This document shows, one piece after another, positions 1 through 12,500 of a stretch of DNA of 64,000 nt. The stretch covers positions 24,080,442 to 24,144,441 of the forward strand of contig NC_061813.1 of assembly GCF_021462225.1 (NCBI RefSeq), given 5' to 3'. Position 1 is the stretch's first letter; each line of letters begins with the position of its first letter. Made by a program: the position numbers and the translations under genes. The notes under the pieces were generated by a model. That model was given only the letters and a program-made list of their open reading frames with translations. It searched no databases and was not told the DNA's origin. Source of the stretch: Girardinichthys multiradiatus. Taxonomy: Eukaryota; Chordata; Actinopteri; Cyprinodontiformes; Goodeidae.

Positions 1-344
1 AGGTCATGTTGCGTAAAAAAGTGACACTTTAAAAAAAATTAAATTCATTATGTAGTTGGTCAAGCCTCTATCAAACGTACTAAACCAGTTAGAAAACACT
101 GAAATCCAAGAGTTTCACCCCTAAAACTTTCATACTGATCTGCTTCTATAGATAAACCGCAATCAAATAATCTAGAGCTATTTACATTTGCCACATTACA
201 ACCACATACTTCAGTGTGACTTATTGGGATTCCTAATCCATAAAATCCTTTGCAACCGGTTTTCGATATCACCTGATTAATACCTTTGAATGTCTTGCAG
301 AACACTGTTAAATCTAACATACACTGATAGAAAACGTATCTCTG

Positions 345-1203
345 TCTGTCTAAAATGACAGGCCGGTCAAGCAGAACATTAGAGGAGAAGTTGAGAGGTC
401 TTTTGTAATTTTAGAGCAGCTGCAGAGACCCGTAGCTCGGGTGGGAGAATTTAACAGAGGAACAATTAGGCATGACCTCTAAAAGTCTGACCTATATGGA
501 AAAGTGACAAGAAGAAAGCAACTGTACGCCATACAAAATCCTGTTTGTAGTTTTTTTGCTTACCTGCAAAATTCCATGCGTGATGACCAATTAGTCCTGC
601 ACAAACCCCTGAAAACACAAAGTCTGGTAAAACATGGTGGAGCCAGCATCATCCTGTGTAGATACTGGGCAGCCTTGGAAGAAAACCTGTTGGGAGCTGA
701 AAAAAGACATGGATCTCAGCTGGAGCTTCACATTTCCAGCTGGACATCAACCCAAAACAAACACCCAGGACCACTATGAAATATTTTTTAGATTAAAGTG
801 CAAGTATGACCCAGTCAAAGTCCATCAAAATCCTATTGAGAATTTGTGGCAAGACTTCTATCAGAACTGACTGAGCCTGGGCCATTTAGGAAAGATGAAG
901 GAGCCAAAGTTTCTGTCTCTAGATGTGCGAATCCGATGGATACATACCCCAAAAGACTTAAAGGGGTAACTGAAGCTAAAGGTGGTTCTACAAGTATTGG
1001 CTCAGGGGGACCGGACACAAATGCACACCACACTTTTCAGATTTTTACTTGAGAAAATATAAACAAAACATGTTATCTTCCTTCCACATAAGTATTGTGT
1101 GCTGCTTTGTTTTGGTTTACAACATCAAATTAAAAGTGTGTGATTGTAATGTAACAAAATTTGAATCAATTCAACTATGGATACTTTTGCAAATCACTGT
1201 ATA
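345..1203 (+). mobile_element. Degenerate Tc1-like element (family A), 3' part
   Basis: The fragment contains decayed transposase text (VKHGGASI.., and PIENLWQDFYQN near 820-870, the E-motif region of DD34E transposases). It ends with the right terminal sequence tacttttgcaaatcactgta at about 1184-1203. The same family recurs across the window at 20165, 28972, 31835, 51010, 52780 and 57290. Many stops, so inactive. Confidence 0.6.
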
Positions 1204-1289
1204 AGAAATTATAGTTTAAAAATAAATCTTTTTCCTTTCCCTGAACAACAACTATAAGCATAAAACAAAGCACTTAAATACTCGTACTT

Positions 1290-2795
1290 GTCGTCTTCCG
1301 GGACCGGGTCGCGGGAGCAGCAGACTCGGCACAGAGGCCCAGACGTCCCTCCCCCTTCAGACACCACCTCCAGCTCCTCCGGGGGGAGCCCAAGGCGTTC
1401 CCAGGACAGCCGAGAGACATAGTCCCTCCAGCGTGTCCTGGGCCGTCCCCTGGGCCTCCTCCTGGTGGGACGTGCCTGGAACACCTCCCGAGGAAGGCAT
1501 CCAGGAGGCATCCGGTATAGATGCCCGGGCCACCTCAACTGGCTCCTCTCGATGTGGAGGAACAGCGGTTCTACTTCGAGCCCCTCCCGGATGGCCGAGC
1601 TCCTCACCCTATCTCAAAGGGAGTGCCCGGCCACCCTACGGAGGAAGTTCATTTCAGCCGCTTGTATCCGTGATCTCGTTCTTTCGGTCATGACCCAAAA
1701 TTCATGGCTATAGGTGAGGGTAGGAATGTAGACACACCGGTAAATCGAGAGCTTCACTTTTTGGCTCAGCTCTCTCTTCACCACAACGGACCGGCACAAC
1801 GCCCCCATTACTGTGGCAGCCGCACCAATCCGTCTGTCGATCTCCCGCTCCATTCTTCCCTCACTTGTGAACAAGACCCCGAGATACTTAAACTCCTCCA
1901 CTTGAGGCAGGAACTCCCCTCCAATCTGAAGAGGACAAGCCTCCCTTTTCCGGTCGAGTACCATGGCCTCGGACTTGGAGGAGCTGATCTTCATCCCAGC
2001 CGCTTCACACTCGGCTGCGAACCGCCCCAGTGCATGCTGTAGGTCTTGGCTAGAGGGGGCCAGTAGGACCACGTCATCTGCAAAAAGAAGAGACGAAATC
2101 CTCTGGTCCCCAAACCAGACCCCCTCCAGCCCTTGGCTGCACCTAGAAATCCTGTCCATAAAAGTTATGAACAGGACCAGTGACAAAGGGCAGCCCTGGC
2201 AGAGTCAAACATGCACTGGGAACAGGTCCGACTTAGTGCCGGCAATGCGGACCAAACTCTTGCTCTGCTTGTACATAGACTGGATGGCTCCTAATAAATG
2301 GCCCTCGACTCCATACTCCTGGAGCACCCCCCACAGGGCACCACGAGAGACACTGTCGAATGCTTTCTCCGGGTCCACAAAACACGTGGACTGGTTAGGC
2401 AAACTCCCATGAACCCTCGAGTACCTTGTAGAGGGTATAGAGCTGGTACAGTGTTCCACGGCTAGGGTGAAAACCACACTGGTCCTCCTGATGCCATTTC
2501 GACTATCGGCTGGACTCTCCTCTCCAATACCCTGGCGTAGGCCTTACCAGGGAGGCTGAGGAGTGTGATCCCCCTGTAGTTGGAACACACCCTCCGGTCC
2601 CCCTTCTTATGAAGGGGGACCACCACCCCAGCCTGCTAGTGAAGAGGCACTGTCACCGACCGCCACGCAATGTTGAAGAGGCGTTTCAACCATGACAGCC
2701 CTACAACATCCATAGATTTGAGGTACTCAGGGCGGATCTCATCCACACCCGAAGCCTTGCCACCGCAGAGCTTTTTTAACCACCTCGGTGACTTA
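1290..2795 (-). mobile_element. RTE-type LINE, 5'-truncated: reverse transcriptase to C-terminus, frameshifted
   Basis: On the - strand the decayed protein reads from KLCGGKASGVDEIRPEYLKS near 2700-2780, through FVDPEKAFDSVSRG and the catalytic SSLLFADDVVLLAPSSQDL, to FKYLGVLFTSEGRMEREIDR, TLTYSHEFWVMTERTRSR and the C-terminal RPRGRPRTRWRDYVSRLSWE. The reading frame changes between 2186 and 2205 and again near 1607-1614, so it is dead. It belongs to a very common teleost non-LTR family, probably RTE (Rex3-like), though clade naming is tentative. It lies in a pan3 intron, antisense to the gene. Confidence 0.85.
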
Positions 2796-2799
2796 AATA

Positions 2800-3418
2800 A
2801 TGGTTTTTTAATAAAATTACATTATAAGCTACACTTGTAATTTGTAGGTTTAATGCTTAATGTTGTGAGAGTTCCGGAAACCTCCAGCAGACTAAAAAGA
2901 TGAGTTGATAGTTTATTATCACTATCATGAAAATATTAGGAATTCATGCAATGTTCAATATGACTGATAAACACTGATGATGAAGATATGCTGCTGCTAC
3001 TGAAACACCACATTTTACTAAGTTTAGCATCTAGTTCTAAGCAGATATTTAATAATTTTATTATTTCTGTAAGTCATATTAAACTGTGACAAGTCAAATA
3101 GTGTGCTGTGGTCTGACATATATGCTCCATTTCAGTGAAATATCTTCTAACTTTAAGATAGGATATATTTTCCCATAATGACTATCAAACATGATAGAAC
3201 TGACTTCATAGAAGTGAGTGTTCAACGGCCTTTCATTTTTTTGTATATTGCTCCTGAGTTGCCAGATGTCTTCATAACCTCTTAAAGTAATGACCTGTTA
3301 CACCATTTTGATGCAAAAAAATTATTTCCATTTTAATTTGCAGAAAACGGACGTTGCCTACATTTACCTGTAGAGATTATGCTGCATTGGTCTGTTTTTT
3401 TTTTCTCCACATACGCAG
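2800..3418. other. pan3 intron, no feature seen
   Basis: AT-rich intronic DNA between the LINE and the pan3 exon. I see no exon, repeat family or structured element. Confidence 0.6.
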
Positions 3419-3548
3419 GTACCTGCTGACTGATCAGTCTCGCCTGCGCAGTGTCAATGACATCATGCCTATGATTGGAGCACGGTTCTACACGCAACTC
3501 GATGCATCGCAGATGAGAAATGATGTCATTGAGGAGGACCTTGCAAAG
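3419..3548 (+). CDS. pan3: pan3 exon (fourth from last)
   Basis: The acceptor is ...acatacgcag and the donor AAG|gtaaca. The first base completes a split codon, then the frame reads YLLTDQSRLRSVND and ends EEDLAK in phase 0. It matches the end of the PAN3 coiled-coil segment. Translation continues open into flanking intron on both sides, so the splice signals rather than the open frame set the limits. Confidence 0.93.
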
Positions 3549-6500
3549 GTAACAAGAAACTTGATGAATGCATCAACGTGGCAGCATCAAACATTCTTGG
3601 GTTGCAGACAGGAATGAACTTAATAAGCTAGGAGGGAAATTGTTTGACTACAGGATGTTGTATTGTTTATTAAAATGTTTTGGCGTCTGCTCTTACAGTT
3701 AGTTTCCAAATGTTAGTGTGAATGTGTCAAATAACTGCCTTGAACACCCCCTGAAACATGCAGTTTGTTCTTCATGCCTGAAGTTACTCTTACCCTCAGC
3801 GATGAGCGATATGAACATATTTTGCGGTGCTATTAGGATAACAATATAAAACTACAGGGTGGGCCATTTATATGGATACACCTTTATAAAATGGGACTGG
3901 TTGGTCATATTAACTTCCTGTTTGTGGCACATTAGTATATGTGAGGGGGGAATCTTTTCAAGATGGGTGGTGGCCATTTTCAAGTCGGCCATTTTGAATC
4001 CAACTTTTGTTTTTTCAATAGGAAGACGGTCATGTGACACATCAAACTTATTGGAAATTTCACAAGAAAAACAATGGTGTGCTTGGTTTTAACATAACTT
4101 TATTCTTTCATGAGTTATTTACAAGTTTCTGACCACTTATAAAATGTGTTCAATGTGCTACCCATTGTGTTGGATTGTCAATGCAACCCTCTTCTCCCAC
4201 TCTTCACACACTGATAGCAACACCACAGGAGAAATGCTAGCACAGGCTTCCAGTATCCGTAGTCTCAGGTGCTGCACATCTCGTGTCTTCACAGCATAGA
4301 CAATTGCCTTCAGATGACCCCAAAGATAAAAGTCTAAGGGGGTCAGATCGGGAGACCTTGGGGGCCATTCAACTGGCCCACGACGACCAATCCACTTTCC
4401 AGGAAACTGTTCACCTAGGAATGCTCGGACTTGACACCCATAATGTGGTGGTGCTCCATCTTGCTGGAAAAACTCAGGAAACGTGCCATCTTCAGTGCAT
4501 AAAGAGGGAAACACATCATCATGTAGCAATTTTGCATATCCAGTGGCCTTGAGGTTTCCATTGATGAAGAATGGCCCCACTATCTTTGTTAATCTCGGCG
4601 ACATGTCAATGGCTGTAAACAAAGAGAAATTTGTAAATAACTCATGAAAGAATAAAGTTATGTTACAACCAAGCACACCATTGTTTTTCTTGTGAAATTC
4701 CCAATAAGTTTGATGTGTCACATGACCCTCTTCCTATTGAAAAAAAAAAACAAAAGTTGGATTCAAAATGGCCGACTTCAAAATGGCCACCACCCATCTT
4801 GAAAAGTTTCCCCCCTCACATATACTAATGTGCCACAAACAGGAAGTTAATATGACCAACCATTCCCATTTTATTAAGGTGTATCCATATAAATGGCCCA
4901 CCCTGTATATCTCCTTTTCATTCCTTTTTTTAGGTAACTGTGGCTGGGACTGCATGTTGCAGCAATTATAGCGCCACAAACACAAATACTGCTCTTAAAA
5001 AATATTCCCATTTTAAATAGGCTTCTTCAGGACACCAGTTATGTAAAGAAGTGTGATTTCTATCACTGAACTGCACACAGTACCTGCATTTAATTATATT
5101 TTTGAAATTATTTTTGTTTTTCATGGAAAGTAGTGAAATAAATGGTAAAAGTAAGAATCCCAACAATGCAGCCACTTTTGGAGTTTTCAAACATAATTAA
5201 TTGGTATTTATCCTTGTCCTGATTAAGCAAAACTCTTTGCATGAGAAACTTTTTTTGACAAGTGATACGATGAATGCCCACTTCTACTTCCCCTCGTGGA
5301 TTCTGGTCTAAAACACCAACCCAGCTTCTCTGTGTGCACTTTATCCTGTATCTGAGCATTTTGGATTCGGATCTTGCTTTTACAGGATCACAAGACTGGT
5401 ATTTAATTTCATGAACAGAAATGTAGAGGTTTGCAAAATTAAAAACATCCCTTTTTTTAAAATATAAGTTGATGCAGTGCTGCTCAGACCTGCTTGAAAT
5501 CTGCTGGTTTCTGTGATGGTCGAAAGGGTTTCCTGTTTATCACCTCATCTCTGTTAGCTTAATGTCTCCTCATGTGCCGTTTATTTGGCCGGGGAGTGCT
5601 TTTGTTAACAAAAGCCTTTGGTCTTTAAAACATCTGAAGCATATTGTTTGGTTGAATGCAACTCTTGCATAAAGAAGAGAAGTTATTTTCCCGTTTATTA
5701 GCAATTTTGGATTTGCATCACAGCAGCATCTAATTTGGTGCTTGATGAATAAATGGCTCATAATCTACATCATAGTCTAAAACAATTATGTCTCAAGGAT
5801 AACTTCTTTATCTTTTAATTCAATCAATTTCCTGAGATCATTGCTGCCCAAGGTCAGTATATATAATGACTCTTAGAAGCACCTTGGATGGTTTGGTTTT
5901 GAATTGAATAACTTCTCAAATTTAAAGGAACGAAGGGAATTTATTTATTTATTTTTATTCTAACATCAGTCATCAGTAATTGCACTTCATTTAAGGAATA
6001 TAAGAAAAACCCACAATTATTGTAATCACGATGAATTTTATTTTTGACCACACTTAGGGCTCCTTACTAATTATTTAATTAAGTGAAATGAAGCCCCAAA
6101 ACCACATTGTTCTACTCTGCACCAGACTACTACAACTAAGAGAAATTTTATAAAAAGCAGGGGAACATTCAGATCATAATCTAAGCTGATAAAATTCCAA
6201 CTTTTAGCTAGCGTTCATTGGTCTCTCATTAAACACGACATTAAGCAGAAGAATTCTGAGTTATAATACCTCATGCTAATTTTACCACAGAAGGACAAAG
6301 GATGAAGTGAAGGAAAGTGAAAAACGCTTTTAAAGAGATTTACTGTGATCCTTAGCCGGCTGGAAATGTGGAGGAAAACCTGAGAAAACTTGTAAGGAGT
6401 TTTTTACCAATCTTAGATTACCATTGCAAAGTGTACTATGCAAACAAAAATGTTTATCTCAACCAAATCTGAAAAAGACGAATGGGCTTCTTGTTGACTG

Positions 6501-9500
6501 CGTCTGGAAGACGTTTTGCTGGTTTTCAGGTTCTGTTTCCCATTGAGAGTCTCGGAACCCAGCTATCTTCATTACTAGCAGATTCCAGGGAAGGAGTCAT
6601 CAGGTTGGCCTAATCAGCCAATCAAAGATGGACTTTGGAAAACATGCGAGCCAAGACATTTTAGGCAGCCAATAAGAATATTTGAACATAGACTCATAAT
6701 GACAAACATTTAGAAAACACTTAGGAAAAAAAGTCGTGGTTATAAAAACATTTTTATATTTGAAGATTCAGGAATACAATAAGCATGAGAATAAGAGGTT
6801 GTGCCTATATCTATGGTCTGTCAGTGATAGTTTGAGGGTACTTGATGGAAGGGAATTGGATAAGGGGGATGGTCAGATCTGAGGTGTTCTCGGCCCTTGA
6901 TTGCTGATGTTTATGAGGCTGGAGACGGTTTAAAAACTAGTAAGACTAGTAAACAAGCATAGAATAACAGAATAGTATTAAAAATACCTAAACATGTCTA
7001 ATAACAAGCATCATTGCAGAAAGACGTTTTGCAATATGCATAAAGAAACCCAAAGTAACAGGAAAACAAAAGCCTCGCACAGATTGGCTAATGTTACTGT
7101 TAATAAATTCACATCCAGTAAAACATGAAGCAACAGAGCTGCTAAACATAAAGCCACCGAAAACCTCCGCACACGCTCGAGGTTCAGGCGGCTGCTAAGA
7201 ATTGAGACTACACAGGAGCATTTTAATAAACGTGAAACGCTACATGCTAGTGTATGTACACATGAGAAAGAGTAATTGCGTTCTTGGCCTTGTATCTAGG
7301 CCAAAAAACATTTATGATGCTCCTGGGGAGCTTATGACGGACTGGAACTGCACGGATGCGAACTCGGGCTGAGCTTTAAGTAAAACATGCTTTTGATGCC
7401 GCATGATTAAACTGCACTGAAGCTACTATGTCATTCTATTTTTTTGTCTTGGAGGTTTGAGATGAGGCCACATTCATGAACACATGTGTTGCTGCTGCTT
7501 CTGCTTCCTTTTAGTAAAAGGGAAGTGTCTTTTGGAACCTGCTAGAAAACAGGCTCTTTGCACCTTGTTTGGACAAAAGGTCAAATGGCAGAGTTTTCAG
7601 TTTCTGTAAATGTTATATGTAAATTCAAGTTTAAGTCAGTTCTTCTAAATTAGATATATATTTGATTCATTTTAACATAAGTTCTTCTCTTTTTGTACTT
7701 TCTATTTTTACAAATGTATATCTATCAAACCTGAACATTGTCATTTTCACTTCAGTGCTCCATTCTTATTAGCATCCATCCTGTTTAACGTTCACAGGCT
7801 GTGTTTATGTTTAAACTTGATATTCATTAATAGTCAATAATAACTTTGAAGTATTGTTGGCTAAGGCGAGGTGTCTGATTTTGGTTTCAGGAGGTACAAA
7901 ATGGTCGCCTCTTCCGCCTGCTTGCTAAACTGGGAACCATCAACGAGCGGCCAGAGTAAGTAACGTAGCCTCTCTCTGGATAAAGTTGAACCACTTTGTG
8001 TTTGTTGGATTTATGTTGCCAACTTGTGCTGTAAATTAGGTTTCAGAAGGACCCGGCGTGGTCTGAGACAGGCGACCGCTACCTGTTGAAGCTTTTCCGG
8101 GATCACCTGTTTCACCAGGTGACTGAATCGGGGACGCCGTGGATTGACCTCAGCCACATTGTCTCCTGCCTCAACAAAGTCAGTGAACTCTTTTCTTTTA
8201 TAAAACCGCATCTAAATACAGGTCCTTCTCAAAATATTAGCATATTGTGATAAAGTTCATTATTTTCCATAATGTCATGATGAAAATTTTACATTCATAT
8301 ATTTTAGATTCATTGCACACTAACTGAAATATTTCAGGTCTTTTATTGTCTTAATACGGATGATTGTGGCATACAGCTCATGAAAACCCAAAATTCCTAT
8401 CTCACAAAATTAGCATATTTTATCCGACCAATAAAAGAAAAGTGTTTTTAATACAAAAAACGTCAACCTTCAAATAATCATGTACAGTTATGCACTCAAT
8501 ACTTGGTCGGGAATCCTATTGCAGAAATGACTGCTTCAATGCGGCGTGGCATGGAGGCAATCAGCCTGTGGCACTGCTGAGGTCTTATGGAGGCCCAGGA
8601 TGCTTTGATAGCGGCCTTTAGCTCATCCAGAGTGTTGGGTCTTGAGTCTCTCAACGTTCTCTTCACAATATCCCACAGATTCTCTATGGGGTTCAGGTCA
8701 GGAGAGTTGGCAGGCCAATTGAGCACAGTGATACCATGGTCAGTAAACCATTTACCAGTGGTTTTGGCACTGTGAGCAGGTGCCAGGTCGTGCTGAAAAA
8801 TGAAATCTTCATCTCCATAAAGCTTTTCAGCAGATGGAAGCATGAAGTGCTCCAAAATCTCCTGATAGCTAGCTGCATTGACCCTGCCCTTGATAAAACA
8901 CAGTGGACCAACACCAGCAGCTGACACGGCACCCCAGACCACCACTGACTGTGGGTACTTGACACTGGACTTTCTGGCATTTTGGCATTTCCTTCTCCCC
9001 AGTCTTCCTCCAGACTCTGGCACCTTGATTTCCGAATGACATGCAGAATTTGCTTTCATCCGAAAAAAGTACTTTGGACCACTGAGCAACAGTCCAGTGC
9101 TGCTTCTCTGTAGCCCAGGTCAGGTGCTTCTGCCGCTGTTTCTGGTTCAAAAGTGGCTTGACCTGGGGAATGCGGCACCTGTAGCCCATTTCCTGCACAC
9201 ACCTGTGCACGGTGGCTCTGGATGTTTCTACTCCAGACTCAGTCCACTGCTTCCGCAGGTCCCCCAAGGTCTGGAATCGGCCCTTCTCCACAATCTACCT
9301 CAGGGTCCGGTCACCTCTTCTCGTTGTGCAGCGTTTTCTGCCACACTTTATCCTTCCCACAGACTTCCCACTGAGGTGCCTTGATACAGCACTCTGGGAA
9401 CAGCCTATTCGTTCAGAAATTTCTTTCTGTGTCTTACCCTCTTGCTTGAGGGTGTCAATAGTGGCCTTCTGGACAGCAGTCAGGTCGGCAGTCTTACCCA

Positions 9501-12500
9501 TGATTGGGGTTTTGAGTGATGAACCAGGCTGGGAGTTTTAAAGGCCTCAGGAATCTTTTGCAGGTGTTTAGAGTTAACTCGTTGATTCAGATGATTAGGT
9601 TCATAGCTCGTTTAGAGACCCTTTTAATGATATGCTAATTTTGTGAGATAGGAATTTTGGGTTTTCATGAGCTGTATGCCAAAATCATCCGTATTAAGAC
9701 AATAAAAGACCTGAAATATTTCAGTTAGTGTGCAATGAATCTAAAATATATGAATGTTAAATTTTCATCATTACATTATGGAAAATAATGAACTTTATCA
9801 CAATATGCTAATATTTTGAGAAGGACCTGTATGCCCACACTTTGGTTGTTAGTTAGTTTGTGTGTGAGTTAAACTAATTGAAAGTAAACTGATATCTGGT
9901 AATTGTTTAAATCCGTCATAAAGTGATGACCCATAGGATCTAAAACTAAAATTGCAAAATTTTTGGTAATTATTTTGATACACAGTATTTATCCACTCAG
10001 TCACTGTATTCATGTTTAATTCAAGCCTGTAATGCAGTGGAAAAGTCTGTCTCAAACTTACACCTTCTCACAGTTCCATTCCTTCTCTTGTTGGAACAAA
10101 AACACATTTTCCCATTGGCCATATCAAACCTTGTGACTATCCATCCATCTATTATCTTGCGTTTATCCCAGATCCCAGGTCACGGGGGGAACAGGTCCAG
10201 AAGGGAAATCCAGACATCCCTCTCCCCCTGGTGGCACCATCCAAATGATTCTAGGTGATCTCAAGAGGTTCCCAGGCTGAATGGGGTATTCTCCCTCCAG
10301 CGAGTTCTGGGTGTTCCCCAGAATTTCCTCCCAGTGGGATGTGCCCAGAAAACCTCCAAAGGGAGGCAGCTAGGAGGCATCCAGGTCAGATGCCCAAACC
10401 ACTGCAATTGATTCCTTTTGATGCAGAGAAGCAGAGGCTCTACTTTGAGCTACCTGTGGTTGACAGAGGCCCTCATCCTACCTTTTTAAGGCAGAGTCCG
10501 GCTACCGTAAAGCAACTTTTTCGCCAATTGTATTTGGGATCTTGGTCCTTCTGTCAAGAGCCACATCTAATGACCATAGGTGATTGTCGGAATGTAGACA
10601 GACCAGTAAATCGGGAGCTTCGCTTTTTTGGCCCAGCTGTTTTTTCACTACCTTAAACAGGAGCAGCGGCTGCATTTCTGCAGACGAAGCCCCAATCCGT
10701 CAGTTCATCACCCGTTCGATCCTACCATTACTAGTGATCGAGACCCCAAGATCCATAAACTCCTCTGCTTGAGTCAGAAATTAACCTCAAGTCCAACTAT
10801 TTATGGTGGAGAACTATGGCCTGGATTTTGAGGACCTAACTCTCATGCCACCCACCTCATACACAGCTGTAAACCGGTCAGTTTCCAAACTGGACACCCT
10901 CCTCTCCAAGACTACGCCTTGAGATCCTGTCCATGAACACCACAAACAGGATCGGTGACTAGGGGCAGTCACGGTGGACTGGCACCGAGAACAAGCGGCT
11001 GACTTTGAGCTTTAAGATGACCTGAAAATTTTGGTGTTTTCAACTTAAACCAACTGCTAGCATAACCGTAAATATAGTAATATGTTATTTCAATAACTTT
11101 AAAATTGATACCTCAGGTTAAATTTATGAAACCAGTTACTCAGTTAAGTGAGCTCAAGGTGTCGTTATTAATTGTTTAAACACAAAAAAAACCTCAAGAT
11201 GTCCTTACCTAGAGTTGATGAAACTGTTACCATGGCAAAAACAGTTCACCGTCTCAGTAACAGGAGACAATGAAACCTGTACCACAACAAAATATATTAA
11301 AATTATGAGGGACATGTACTTTTATTACAACAAAAAAGCTCAAGAGTTTATTCTGAGATCATTAGACTCTCATCATGACATAATGAGCTGTAGTAATACC
11401 ATAATATAGTAAGATAATAAAACTATTATGACAGAAATTAAGTCCTCATGATTTTGTTATCCTGATAGAAAAACACCTTTTTACAGTGCAAAAAAAACAA
11501 GGTCAAGATCGCATTAAACCTAGATAAGAGAATTAGGCTGTTATGGTAACAAATAAGTTAAGATTTCATCATTTAAAGTTAGCACAAGGTCTCATTATCT
11601 CAAGATAAGATCGTTTAACAGCTATGACAACAAAAATGTTTGGTTTTTGTTTTCTTTAGATAATGAGACCCTTGTCATAACATAATGAGGTCAAAGTTTC
11701 ATTATATCTGAAAAAGATAATTAAACTGTAATTAAAAGAAAAAAAAAGCTCACAATAATCCTGAGATTAAGGCCTAGCATGATGAGCTCAGGGTCTCATT
11801 TTGTCAGAAGAAAAGCAATAAAACTGTTGCTACAAGAAAAAAAAGCTTAACATCTTGCGTTGAGATAAGTAAACTCAAACAAAATGAGCTCAAGGTGTCA
11901 TCATCTCAAAGTAATGAAATAATTAAACTGATGCAACAACCAAACTTCATTATATGTAATCATCATGACTTAATAAAGCTTATTACCATCACAATCTCAA
12001 ATGTCTCATCTCAAGATTATGAAAGTATTACCGTAACACGTGGTGACAAAACAGGCTTAAGATAATTATATATAGATAAAAGTTCAAATTCTAGTAATAT
12101 TAAAATGCAGTGAAGCTCAGTTCATTGTGCAAACTGGTAAAACATTTTTTATCTGGGGTCCTTTTTATCTCAATATAATGAGAAAAAAACCTATCGTCAC
12201 TACAAAATAAGCTTGAGATATTGTTGTCCTGATATGACTTCTTGAACTTTAAGGTCTCAAGATGTTTGGAAAATGAAACTCCTTATGCAAAAACAGGCTG
12301 GAGGCCTTTTTATCTTTTATCTGATAGTGAGAAGGTCAGACTGCTATCACTACAAGTCAACACTTCAAGCTTGAGAGATAACTGTGATATGGCCTGCCTG
12401 CCTGCACTTGTGTAGCACTTAATGTAGTCTGAGGACTCCAGAGTGCTCTACACCACAATCAGTCATCCACCCATTCAGTCAAAGGTGTTGTCTGAAAATT

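Noticed and set aside
60..320. 86-codon open frame on the - strand at the left edge
   Set aside because: No recognisable motif, no splice signals that fit pan3, and it is antisense to pan3.
3354..3617. 87-codon open frame as a separate gene
   Set aside because: It is a pan3 exon with intron sequence on both sides.
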